Positions 7,833 through 14,224 of a stretch of 18,952 bases of DNA are shown here, one piece after another. The translations under genes and the position numbers were made by a program. Origin of the DNA: Candidatus Dojkabacteria bacterium (GTDB lineage Bacteria > Patescibacteriota > Dojkabacteria > SC72 > JAHDCA01); contig JAHDCA010000011.1 in the NCBI GenBank assembly GCA_020630115.1, positions 1-18,952 on the forward strand. Direction: 5' to 3'. The notes under the pieces are model-generated. The model did not search any database. It saw only the letters and a list, made by a program, of their open reading frames with translations, and was not told the origin of the DNA. The number at the start of each line of letters is the position of its first letter. Position 1 is the stretch's first letter.

Positions 7833-7922
7833 TTAAACAATCACTCCCAAAGGGAGCATATGAAAGTTCTTGATAAATTGTTTGAGGTTTAGAATTGTTC
7901 TAGCTTCAGCAAGAGAGAATAT
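7833..7922 (-). CDS. Possible leader peptide of leuS (uncertain)
   Basis: An open frame of 29 codons plus TAA begins with ATA at 7922, six bases after the TATAAT box, the same spacing seen at predicted leaderless genes. It contains five leucine codons (CTT, CTA, CTC, CTC, TTG). An internal ATG at 7859 would give an 8-residue version, MLPLGVIV. The last two leucine codons lie inside the hairpin at 7844-7856. No homologue is recognised, and the frame could be open by chance. ATA is a rare initiator, and no Shine-Dalgarno site precedes the internal ATG. Confidence 0.25.
   Translation of the reverse strand: MFSLAEARTILNLKQFIKNFHMLPLGVIV
7844..7856 (-). promoter_or_regulatory. GC-rich hairpin in the leuS leader
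   Basis: CTCCC and GGGAG form a perfect five-pair stem around TTT, extendable by two G-U type pairs. It is the most GC-rich stretch of an AT-rich leader. No T tract follows, so it is not an intrinsic terminator on its own. Confidence 0.4.
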
Positions 7923-7928
7923 AAGTAC

Positions 7929-7957
7929 ATTATAGTGGGAAGTCTTAAATTTATCAA
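7929..7957 (-). promoter_or_regulatory. Promoter of leuS
   Basis: TTGATA (7957-7952), an exact 17-nt spacer and TATAAT (7934-7929) form the best sigma-70-like promoter of the window, with 5/6 and 6/6 matches. Transcription should start near 7922. A second TATAAT (7978-7973, minus) lies further upstream without a clear -35. Confidence 0.7.
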
Positions 7958-8002
7958 TTAATTGCATTGGTGATTATAGCAGAAAAAGTACTCGAAATAA
8001 TT

Positions 8003-8011
8003 TGATATAAT
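8003..8011 (+). promoter_or_regulatory. Extended -10 promoter of the methyltransferase gene, predicted leaderless
   Basis: TGATATAAT is an extended -10 (TGn plus a perfect TATAAT at 8006-8011). Seven bases separate it from the ATG at 8019, so transcription would begin at or next to the start codon. No convincing -35 is seen, as expected for an extended -10 type. It diverges from the leuS promoter. Confidence 0.55.
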
Positions 8012-8018
8012 CCAAGTA

Positions 8019-8630
8019 ATGAATTCTACAAATATGAAAACCTTACAAACATACCAAGATAAGATTGAAGAATATGTAAAAAACACACCTCATCAAGTAG
8101 ACTTAGATCCGGGTTTACAGGAATGGTTAGACATCTCAATCAAAGATCTTTCAGTTAGTTCACAGATTTTCGAAATCGGGAGTGGCTTTGGAAGAGATGC
8201 GAAATACATTCAAGAACAGGGCTTAAATGTACAAACTTCAGATGCAGTAGAAGGTTTTGTAAATATCTTAAGAAACGATGGATTTAAAGCTGCAGTTTTC
8301 AACCCACTTGAGCAAGAATTTCCAAGTTCATATGATCTAATATTAGCCACAGCTGTCTTATTACACTTTAACAAAGAAGAGATTCATTTAGTCATAAGCA
8401 AAGCATTCGAAGCACTTAATGAAGATGGAAGATTAGCATTTACAGTAAAAAAAGGTGAAGGCGAGAAATGGGTTACCAAGAAGCTAAGTGCCCCAAGGTA
8501 TTACCGTTACTGGCAATCGGAACCACTGATTAAGATTTTAGGAGAGATTGGATTTACTAAGGTATATGTTCATGAAAATGAGCAAGGTTATAACGAAGAT
8601 TTGTGGCTCAGAGTAGTCGCGACCAAATAG
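8019..8630 (+). CDS. Class I SAM-dependent methyltransferase
   Basis: This 203-aa protein has a Rossmann-type methyltransferase fold. Motif I is FEIGSGFGRD (51-60), with the glycine-rich SAM loop. An acidic residue closes strand 2 (TSDA, D75). DLILATAVLLHF (106-117) corresponds to motif IV, and ALNEDGRLAFTVK (132-144) to the post-II region. This is the TehB/UbiE-like small-molecule type, and the substrate cannot be named from sequence. An ATG at codon 6 is a possible alternative start. The first ATG is preferred because of its position relative to the -10 box. The gene is transcribed away from leuS, with about 100 nt to the next gene. Confidence 0.85.
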   Translation: MNSTNMKTLQTYQDKIEEYVKNTPHQVDLDPGLQEWLDISIKDLSVSSQIFEIGSGFGRDAKYIQEQGLNVQTSDAVEGFVNILRNDGFKAAVFNPLEQEFPSSYDLILATAVLLHFNKEEIHLVISKAFEALNEDGRLAFTVKKGEGEKWVTKKLSAPRYYRYWQSEPLIKILGEIGFTKVYVHENEQGYNEDLWLRVVATK

Positions 8631-8673
8631 TACAATTGTTTACCTAATTATATCTCCTAAAAACACTGTCAAA

Positions 8674-8706
8674 TGTTAAAATAATTACAAAACTAAAAGG
8701 AGGTGA
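8674..8706 (+). promoter_or_regulatory. Extended -10 and perfect Shine-Dalgarno upstream of the gene at 8729
   Basis: TGTTAAAAT (8674-8682) resembles an extended -10. AAGGAGGTGA at 8697-8706 is fully complementary to the usual 16S rRNA 3' end. The ATG lies 22 nt beyond the site, much further than normal. The reading frame is open upstream of the ATG, but only an ATC (8717) lies at a more workable distance. Confidence 0.45.
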
Positions 8707-8728
8707 AGATAAACTAATCGTCACAACA

Positions 8729-9301
8729 ATGACTGACAAACTACAAGAACTAACAACACAAATAGCACAAGAAATTTTTACTCAAGCATCCAAAGACCCA
8801 GAATTTAATGAAGTAGAAGTCTATGCAAGTTCAGGGGTAAATGACGGAGAACCTGGCCATGTAAAGATGGAGTTCTTTGAGGTATCGCATCAGAGAAATA
8901 TAAAATTTAATGATACTTTCAGGATCTTTGAATTATTAATTGAACACCGAGATCTAAATAAGCAGATCTGTAATGATCTATGGCAGATATGCATTATAAA
9001 AGTCTCAAGTGAAGGAAATTTTGACATAACACTTGAGTACCAGGACTCGATCGAAAGTTTTATGGAGACAATTCCAGAGCCAGAAGATGAAAATGGAGAT
9101 GAGGAAATGCAGTATTTGGAATCATTAAATAAAAGAGTAGAACAATTAATTGAAGAAAGAAACCCTGGAATGAAAAAGAAGATTCAAGAAAGTTACAGAA
9201 AAACAAAAGAAAATGCTGAACAATCGAAGCATAACGACAAGAATACTAACGAAATCGAGGGTAATTCAATTTTAGGCAAATTAAGAAATATTTTCAAATA
9301 A
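8729..9301 (+). CDS. Unknown acidic protein, possibly YezG/DUF600-like immunity fold
   Basis: This is a 190-aa soluble protein with no signal peptide or membrane segment. Residues about 1-115 form a predicted alpha/beta domain. Its middle part (FRIFELLIEHRDLNKQICND, then a Trp-containing strand and EGNFDITLEYQD) resembles in pattern the YezG/DUF600 family of antitoxin and immunity proteins, which have a helix, a 'W-' strand and a D-G-K-F-x-I-x-Y-like strand. This is recall of a pattern and not a search result. An acidic linker (about 118-125) and a long charged, probably coiled-coil tail rich in Lys and Glu follow. No toxin gene is adjacent. Its 3' end faces the membrane protein gene with only 12 nt between. 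It is the only gene here with a strong Shine-Dalgarno site. Confidence 0.6.
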   Translation: MTDKLQELTTQIAQEIFTQASKDPEFNEVEVYASSGVNDGEPGHVKMEFFEVSHQRNIKFNDTFRIFELLIEHRDLNKQICNDLWQICIIKVSSEGNFDITLEYQDSIESFMETIPEPEDENGDEEMQYLESLNKRVEQLIEERNPGMKKKIQESYRKTKENAEQSKHNDKNTNEIEGNSILGKLRNIFK

Positions 9302-9313
9302 CTTCTCTTAAGC

Positions 9314-9946
9314 CTACTCTTCGAGCTCAGATTCGAATTCAAAATCAATAATATAATTATCGACCTCCAGAAGGGTCAAAGTCCCCAAATTCTCAAATTT
9401 AAGACCTCGTAGTTTCCGTGGTTTCGATTCAAAATCCGACGCTATATGCTTATAAATTTCACTCGTTGTTTCATACTTCTCTCCTTCAACAATAAGACTA
9501 TAAGTAGGAGAACGCCTACTATAAGTATAGTCTAATTCAATAACCTTATCAGTCACATCAAGTCTTTTGATATCATACTCAAATTCAAAATTGGTAAGAG
9601 TTGTAATTAGAGCATAGTTAACTGCGATTAAAATTCCACCGATCACGATAAAGTAAACTAGGGTCAAAAATGGGAAAACCAGTACCTTAAACAAAAAGCT
9701 TCTACTCTTAAACTCCCACGAGATTAAGATTTTACGAATTCTAATGTCGTTATGTGGGCTAAAGTACAGATATAGCATTGTAGACTCAACAACTACAATT
9801 GTTATCGCCATCCATAGAAAGAAAAAGTTACGGACTGTTGAAGCCACTAACAACGAGTAGTTCAGAAATGAATAATTAATGATTGGCCTTGCGATATATA
9901 TCGACAAGACACCTAGTATCAGGTATGCCGATATAAATACAATCAA
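9314..9946 (-). CDS. Small membrane protein of unknown function
   Basis: This 210-aa protein (as listed) has three likely transmembrane segments at about 2-20, 38-61 and 88-114, followed by a C-terminal soluble domain of about 95 residues rich in Glu, Asp and Lys. No family is recognised. The listed start is TTG at 9946, five bases after GAGGA. The frame stays open upstream to a TAG at 9994. An ATA codon at 9988 would add 14 residues with a basic N terminus (IN-RRLLDKPQLRKF) ahead of the first membrane segment, as expected from the positive-inside rule. That ATA lies exactly six bases after a TATAAT. Both starts remain possible. Confidence 0.75.
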   Translation of the reverse strand: MIVFISAYLILGVLSIYIARPIINYSFLNYSLLVASTVRNFFFLWMAITIVVVESTMLYLYFSPHNDIRIRKILISWEFKSRSFLFKVLVFPFLTLVYFIVIGGILIAVNYALITTLTNFEFEYDIKRLDVTDKVIELDYTYSRRSPTYSLIVEGEKYETTSEIYKHIASDFESKPRKLRGLKFENLGTLTLLEVDNYIIDFEFESELEE

Positions 9947-9994
9947 GAACTTCCTCAGTTGTGGTTTATCTAATAATCTCCTATTTATACTCTA

Positions 9995-10000
9995 ATTATA
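9995..10000 (-). promoter_or_regulatory. -10 box of the membrane protein gene
   Basis: A perfect TATAAT lies on the minus strand. Six bases later an ATA codon opens the reading frame of the membrane protein (9988). TTGCAA lies 14 nt upstream, too close for a standard -35. If the TTG at 9946 is the real start, the leader is about 42 nt. Confidence 0.5.
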
Positions 10001-10122
10001 TACCAAGTATAGTTTTGCAAAGAAAACAACACCCAGAAATTCTCAATAGATTCGCAAATCAATTCAAAGTTTAGACACTTCGTAAGAAAATCACATAAAC
10101 TAATATGAATTTAGTGAGTACT

Positions 10123-10199
10123 TGGTGGACCTGACGAGACTCGAACTCGTGACCCCTACTATGCCATAGTAGTGCTCTAGCCAACTGAGCTACAGGCCC
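10123..10199 (-). tRNA. tRNA-Ala (anticodon GGC)
   Basis: This 77-nt cloverleaf on the minus strand has acceptor GGGCCTG/CAGGTCC including the G3-U70 pair that defines alanine identity. The D stem is GCTC/GAGC, the anticodon stem CTACT/AGTAG with loop ATGGCAT (A32-U38, typical of tRNA-Ala GGC), and the T stem ACGAG/CTCGT. Discriminator A and encoded CCA follow. It reads GCC and GCU. It sits between the membrane protein gene and the divergent HD gene. Confidence 0.97.
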
Positions 10200-10208
10200 T
10201 TATAATCA

Positions 10209-10214
10209 ATTATA
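10209..10214 (-). promoter_or_regulatory. -10 box of tRNA-Ala
   Basis: A perfect TATAAT lies on the minus strand, placing the start near 10202, about three bases before the mature tRNA. No clear -35 is visible. The divergent HD gene must share this 52-nt gap for its own promoter; no convincing box for it is seen. Confidence 0.55.
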
Positions 10215-10251
10215 GATTAAATTGGCTCTTAACTCTAATTTTTAGAATCTA

Positions 10252-10872
10252 ATGAATAACAAGATTAATCCTTCAAATATTCAACAACTCAAGTTTATAA
10301 TTCAAGAACTATGTAAAAAGGAATCATTCGTTCATCACCAATGGTTCTTAGAGTATCATTTAGAAATTGTAGAACTTCTAGCATTGGAGTTATTGCAGTA
10401 CTACCCATCGGCGGATAAAAGTATAGTAATTACTTTAGTCTGGCTTCACGATTACGCCAAGATCACCAATCAAGACAAAAAGAACTCTTCATACAAAGAG
10501 GTTACAAAGTTACTCCTAGAATTGAATTTTGAAAAAGATCAAATAGATGAAATCGTAATATCACTTAAGGCAATTGATTCAAAAGATATCGTTCTAATCA
10601 AAGATTCATCAATAGAGATTCAGATAGTGTCTTCCGCCGACGCAGCTTCACATTTTGTTGGGCCATTTCATAGCATATGGCTTTACGAGAACCCGAATGT
10701 AACTATAAATAAACTCATGGAATCAAATATCAAAAAGATCCACAAAGATCTTCATCGAAAGCTATGTTTACCTGAAGCGCTAAGATTCGTTAATAACCGT
10801 TTGAATCTCATAAAAGAACTAAATGGTGAAATACCTAGTCAACTAATCACTCCCCCCTCAATAAACTCTTAA
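10252..10872 (+). CDS. HD-domain phosphohydrolase
   Basis: This 206-aa soluble protein fits the small HD metal-dependent phosphohydrolase family, which acts on nucleotides or related phosphoesters. Candidate metal ligands are H36 (EYHLEIV), H66-D67 (WLHDYAK) and D130 (SSADAASHF). The region between the HD pair and the last Asp (LKAIDSKD, about 106-112) lacks the extra histidines of some subgroups. A helical C-terminal part of about 60 residues follows. The substrate cannot be predicted. The 3' end overlaps that of the convergent Nudix gene by 26 nt, so no terminator space exists between them. The first ATG is used. Confidence 0.8.
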   Translation: MNNKINPSNIQQLKFIIQELCKKESFVHHQWFLEYHLEIVELLALELLQYYPSADKSIVITLVWLHDYAKITNQDKKNSSYKEVTKLLLELNFEKDQIDEIVISLKAIDSKDIVLIKDSSIEIQIVSSADAASHFVGPFHSIWLYENPNVTINKLMESNIKKIHKDLHRKLCLPEALRFVNNRLNLIKELNGEIPSQLITPPSINS

Positions 10873-11407
10873 CCTCATCATCCTTTCCTTGCAACAGCAT
10901 AAGAACAATTGGAAACATTTCGCCATAAGCACCCTGGTCTAATTTACCCACTCGAATCATCTCGAAGAACTCATCAAAACTAACCCGTAATACATCGACC
11001 CTTTCTCCTCCCCTGTCCAAATCTTGTTTTTGTTCACTAACCAAACCATTCGCAATGAATGTATAAATATGCTGGTTAATCCTCGACGAGACTTGATAAT
11101 CATGAATTAGTCTAAATTCCTCAAATCTCATACCTATTTCTTCTAAGCACTCTCTCTTGGCAGCATCAACTGGTTCAACCTCATCATCGAATGCTCCCCC
11201 AGGAAGTGTGACCTTCCAATCTTTCCCAGGCTGTTGCTCTCTAATTATCACGACCTGTTCACCAATTACAGGAATTACAATAGCTGTATCGTTTCTATCA
11301 AGAATCTCAAAAGTCTTAAAACTACCATCAAATTGTTCCTGCTCCCACTGATAAGTATCGTAAACTACACCTTCAAAAACTTTCTTAGCATCAGTTGGTA
11401 AAGCCAT
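10847..11407 (-). CDS. Nudix hydrolase, ADP-ribose pyrophosphatase-like (paralogue 1)
   Basis: This 186-aa protein is predicted to cleave a nucleoside diphosphate linked to another moiety, with the overall look of the ADP-ribose pyrophosphatase group. The Nudix box spans 71-93. G71, R85, E86, E89, E90 and G92 are present, but the first glutamate of the G-x5-E motif is V77, flanked by acidic residues at 76 and 78. The N-terminal YQWEQEQFDGSFKTFE region (about 19-34) is shared with the two upstream paralogues. It is the last gene of the minus-strand run, 15 nt after paralogue 2. Its end overlaps the convergent HD gene. Confidence 0.9.
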   Translation of the reverse strand: MALPTDAKKVFEGVVYDTYQWEQEQFDGSFKTFEILDRNDTAIVIPVIGEQVVIIREQQPGKDWKVTLPGGAFDDEVEPVDAAKRECLEEIGMRFEEFRLIHDYQVSSRINQHIYTFIANGLVSEQKQDLDRGGERVDVLRVSFDEFFEMIRVGKLDQGAYGEMFPIVLMLLQGKDDEVKSLLRGE

Positions 11408-11422
11408 AACAATTTTTTGAAA

Positions 11423-11995
11423 TTAAATTCCTACATCACCTATTAACACATCCTTAGCATCCCCTTCCCTACCGTCCATAATCATAATAATCAGTGGTAG
11501 AATCTCAGAATAAACAAAATTCTCAATCTCAAACTTCTTAAGCATATCGAAAAACCTATCAATTTTAATTCGCTTAACATTTATAATCTCTCCACCTTCA
11601 TCCAGATCAGTATCACCATCTAGAATCATTCCCCTAGCAACAAATGTATAAACAGTCTGATTAATTTTAGGATCGACTTCAAACTTACTCAGTAACTCGT
11701 AACTCTCAAACTCCAAACCAGTCTCTTCCTTCACCTCCCGTATACAAGCCTCAATCAATTCTTCACCACTATTAACTCTACCTCCAGGAAGGGTAACCTT
11801 AGGTTCTGGCCATCCAGGCTGTTGATCTTCAATTATAATGACTTCATCACCAATAACACAAAGTACTTTAACCGTATCAGATCTATCAACCATTTCAAAA
11901 GTAGCGAAACTCCCATTAAATAATTCTTGCTGCCACTGATAGATATCATGAATTACTCCTGAGAATACTTTTTTAGCTTTATTGGGAATCCCCAT
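11423..11995 (-). CDS. Nudix hydrolase, ADP-ribose pyrophosphatase-like (paralogue 2)
   Basis: This 190-aa protein has a complete Nudix box at 72-94: G72, E78, R86, E87, E90, E91 and G93 all match the G-x5-E-x7-REU-x-EE-x-GU motif. Of the three neighbours it is the one with full catalytic potential on sequence grounds. It shares MGIPN-AK-VF at the N terminus and the YQWQQELFNGSFATFE region with the others, pointing to tandem duplication. It begins three bases after the stop of paralogue 3, so the two are surely co-transcribed. The usual substrates of this branch are ADP-ribose or nucleotide sugars; the real one is not known. Confidence 0.92.
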   Translation of the reverse strand: MGIPNKAKKVFSGVIHDIYQWQQELFNGSFATFEMVDRSDTVKVLCVIGDEVIIIEDQQPGWPEPKVTLPGGRVNSGEELIEACIREVKEETGLEFESYELLSKFEVDPKINQTVYTFVARGMILDGDTDLDEGGEIINVKRIKIDRFFDMLKKFEIENFVYSEILPLIIMIMDGREGDAKDVLIGDVGI

Positions 11996-11998
11996 AAT

Positions 11999-12565
11999 CT
12001 ACTTAACACCATTTAAGAACTTAATTACCTCTTTTTCATCATGATTTAATATCATAAGCACTAATTTATGCAATTCCCTATAAGCCCTCCTATGAAATTT
12101 GTCACCCAGAAGCATCTCAAAGAACTTCTTAAAGCTTACTTTATAATGCCTAATTCTTTCACCATCAATATCGACTGACTGCTCGCCTTGTTCAACAAGA
12201 TTTCGTGCAATATATATATAGAAATACTGATGCACTTTTGAACTAAGATTGAACTGATCGAACAATTCCAAATCCTCAAAAACCATTCCGGTCTCCTCAA
12301 CTAGTTCTATCTTTGCTGCTTCAAGTGGGGACTGACCTTCCTTGATCCATCCGCCAGGGATCGTCATGATTGTTTCATCTCTACCAGGTTGTTCATCTTC
12401 AATGATATATACTCCATCTTCAACTACTGGAAGAATCAGAACAACATTAGGACGATCAACGGCCTCGAATCTCTTCGTAGAACCATCAAATTGCTTTTGA
12501 TCCCATTCGTAGACCTTAAAGACTCTTCCTTCGTAAACTAATTCAGCATTATTAGGTATTCCCAT
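11999..12565 (-). CDS. Nudix hydrolase-like protein with a degenerate Nudix box (paralogue 3)
   Basis: This 188-aa protein is clearly of the same family as the next two genes, with MGIPN at the start and YEWDQKQFDGSTKRFE at about 19-34. In its Nudix box (72-94) the first glutamate is Q78 and the conserved arginine is I86, while E87, E90, E91 and G93 remain. The metal-binding glutamates are thus mostly kept, but the structural Arg and first Glu are lost, so activity may be altered or reduced. The start codon overlaps the end of the metallopeptidase gene by 14 nt, suggesting translational coupling. No Shine-Dalgarno site is clear. Confidence 0.88.
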   Translation of the reverse strand: MGIPNNAELVYEGRVFKVYEWDQKQFDGSTKRFEAVDRPNVVLILPVVEDGVYIIEDEQPGRDETIMTIPGGWIKEGQSPLEAAKIELVEETGMVFEDLELFDQFNLSSKVHQYFYIYIARNLVEQGEQSVDIDGERIRHYKVSFKKFFEMLLGDKFHRRAYRELHKLVLMILNHDEKEVIKFLNGVK

Positions 12566-14213
12566 TATCAGAAGCCTGATGAGTAAAATTAGCTATCCAA
12601 TTATTCACAATTTCTCGGACTAATTCTTCTCGATTTAGCTGGTTCGATGTTGCAAAGATATCACTAACAAGACCTTCCCAATTGATATCCATTTTATCCC
12701 AATTGGCTTGAACACCATCTGAAGCCAGTAGTTTAAGAATATCATTACCTATATCAGAACCGATAAGATACGGGTACATCTGAAGTCCAAGGTATTCCAA
12801 ATCCAAATGTGACGTAATTAATCCTGGGTCAAGCAGAGCATTGTCTGAAATTTCAATTCTGCTGAGTCTCTCATCTAGTCTTGCATTTGGATAACCTTCC
12901 GTCAACTCACTCAATATTTCTTGTAAATTTAGAGTTCTATAAACTGAGCCAGTTTGATCATTTTTTTGACCAGCAAAGAATGAAGCACTATACATTGAAT
13001 ACCTCATGACGAACGTACCAACATTTAGACGAGACAAGTACGCTACCTTATAATAATCTGCAATCAGATTATCTAGATTATCTAGATTATCTAGATTATC
13101 TAGATTATCTAGATTATCTTTATCCTTTAATTTTTCTTCATAAAAACCTCTCATGATAAGGGGCGTTAGTCTTTCGAGAATCATTGTAGGGATTTCTAGT
13201 CCTGTTGCTCCTACTGCAATTAGTTCATTACCAGAGGATATAAAGTCAAAAACATGGGCTAATTCATGGATCCTCTTCTGGTCTCTCTGTAAACCATCGC
13301 TAGATGTTGGTAATCGAACAAATATCTCAATTGGGTCTTTACTTACATCTCCCTTTAAAGCTAGCCCCTGATCATTGTCGATAGTATCTAAGACCTTAAC
13401 TTTAAACTTCCGCCCTTCCGATCCAATCAAATACCCATCGCCGGAATTCTCAACTTTCATCCCCAAAATTTTAGCAAATTTTTGAATAGCAAAATTTAAA
13501 AACGCTCCCCCTTCTTCATCAAATTCAATTTGCGTAGCTAATTCTGTATGATACTCATCTTCTACATTCCCTAGATCTAAAATATCCATATATTCTCTAT
13601 GCTTTCCTGCTAACCAATCTTTTGCATCTGACAGGCTAGCATCCCTGTACTGAAATACTTTTTGGTATTCTTCATAACTTTCGTATCCTAGGTAAGTTCT
13701 CACATCTTCCCACGCATTGATATAATCGTATTGCAAATCAATTCTATCCTCACTAGCTTCCTGAGATTCACTATCAAAATTAGGAAAGTAGCTCGTGAGC
13801 ACTCCTATAAACTCAACCCGAGTAAATCTTAAGGCCAATTCCATACACTGTTGTGAGGTAAGTCTTTCTCCATTTTTAAAACGATATGCTGCACTTAATT
13901 TTTTGATATGATCCAAATTTTTATCTGAAACTGTAGAATCTTCGTAATCTTCGTAATTGTTCAAAAAACTTATGTAGTTATACTGAGCCTGTAGGAACCG
14001 GTAACTTTTAGCCTCCAATTCATCTAAACTAGTTAAACTCTGCATCTGTGTCAGGAGATCATATTTACTTCTTTCAAGAGTCGAAAAATCTTCTACTAGA
14101 TCTGTAGGTTCCAACTCGTTTTCAGGAGCAACCTCGTATCTGTAATCTCCATTCAGTACTCCAGCCCAACCTCTTTGATTTCTAACATCCCCTCCCCAAG
14201 ATTCATTACTCAT
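12552..14213 (-). CDS. M3-like (oligoendopeptidase F-type) zinc metallopeptidase
   Basis: This 553-aa protein has no signal peptide or membrane helix, so it is probably cytosolic. Residues below are counted from the ATG at 14213. A long helical N-terminal half leads to the zinc motif HELAH (316-320). A glutamate at 347 (in GLEIPTMILE) is a candidate third ligand, 31 residues after the first His, close to the M3 family spacing. M3 enzymes degrade or trim oligopeptides. A run of six Asp-Asn-Leu repeats (366-383) follows shortly after the active site. The frame extends 13 codons further to a GTG inside the femAB-like gene, but the ATG 11 nt after that gene's stop is preferred. The overall family call rests on HExxH context and helical layout, so it is moderate. 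Confidence 0.7.
   Translation of the reverse strand: MSNESWGGDVRNQRGWAGVLNGDYRYEVAPENELEPTDLVEDFSTLERSKYDLLTQMQSLTSLDELEAKSYRFLQAQYNYISFLNNYEDYEDSTVSDKNLDHIKKLSAAYRFKNGERLTSQQCMELALRFTRVEFIGVLTSYFPNFDSESQEASEDRIDLQYDYINAWEDVRTYLGYESYEEYQKVFQYRDASLSDAKDWLAGKHREYMDILDLGNVEDEYHTELATQIEFDEEGGAFLNFAIQKFAKILGMKVENSGDGYLIGSEGRKFKVKVLDTIDNDQGLALKGDVSKDPIEIFVRLPTSSDGLQRDQKRIHELAHVFDFISSGNELIAVGATGLEIPTMILERLTPLIMRGFYEEKLKDKDNLDNLDNLDNLDNLDNLIADYYKVAYLSRLNVGTFVMRYSMYSASFFAGQKNDQTGSVYRTLNLQEILSELTEGYPNARLDERLSRIEISDNALLDPGLITSHLDLEYLGLQMYPYLIGSDIGNDILKLLASDGVQANWDKMDINWEGLVSDIFATSNQLNREELVREIVNNWIANFTHQASDNGNT
13065..13119 (-). repeat. 9-bp tandem repeat inside the metallopeptidase gene
   Basis: The plus strand carries five perfect copies of TCTAGATTA (13072-13116) with partial copies at both ends. 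The minus strand reads them as GAT-AAT-CTA, coding for six Asp-Asn-Leu units. Because the unit is three codons long, gain or loss of copies changes protein length without frameshift. Confidence 0.97.
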
Positions 14214-14224
14214 ATTCCTATCAC

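Larger units (their letters stand above)
7769..7922 (-). promoter_or_regulatory. 154-nt 5' leader of leuS
   Basis: This region lies between the predicted transcription start (near 7922) and the leuS ATG. It holds a 29-codon open frame and a GC-rich hairpin (separate entries), then an AT-rich stretch with no Shine-Dalgarno site. No T-box consensus (the AGGGTGG-ACCGCG type) is present. Every other promoter predicted next to a coding gene here, apart from those at 4361 and 8674, gives almost no leader, so this long leader stands out. Confidence 0.45.

Noticed and set aside
7769..7922. T-box riboswitch in the leuS leader
   Set aside because: No AGGGTGG-ACCGCG-type antiterminator element and no terminator with a T tract are present.
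10847..10872. Bidirectional terminator between the HD gene and Nudix paralogue 1
   Set aside because: The two coding regions overlap by 26 nt and no hairpin with a T tract is seen.
13065..13119. CRISPR or origin-like iterons
   Set aside because: The 9-bp units have no spacers, keep the reading frame of a gene and code for a simple tripeptide repeat.
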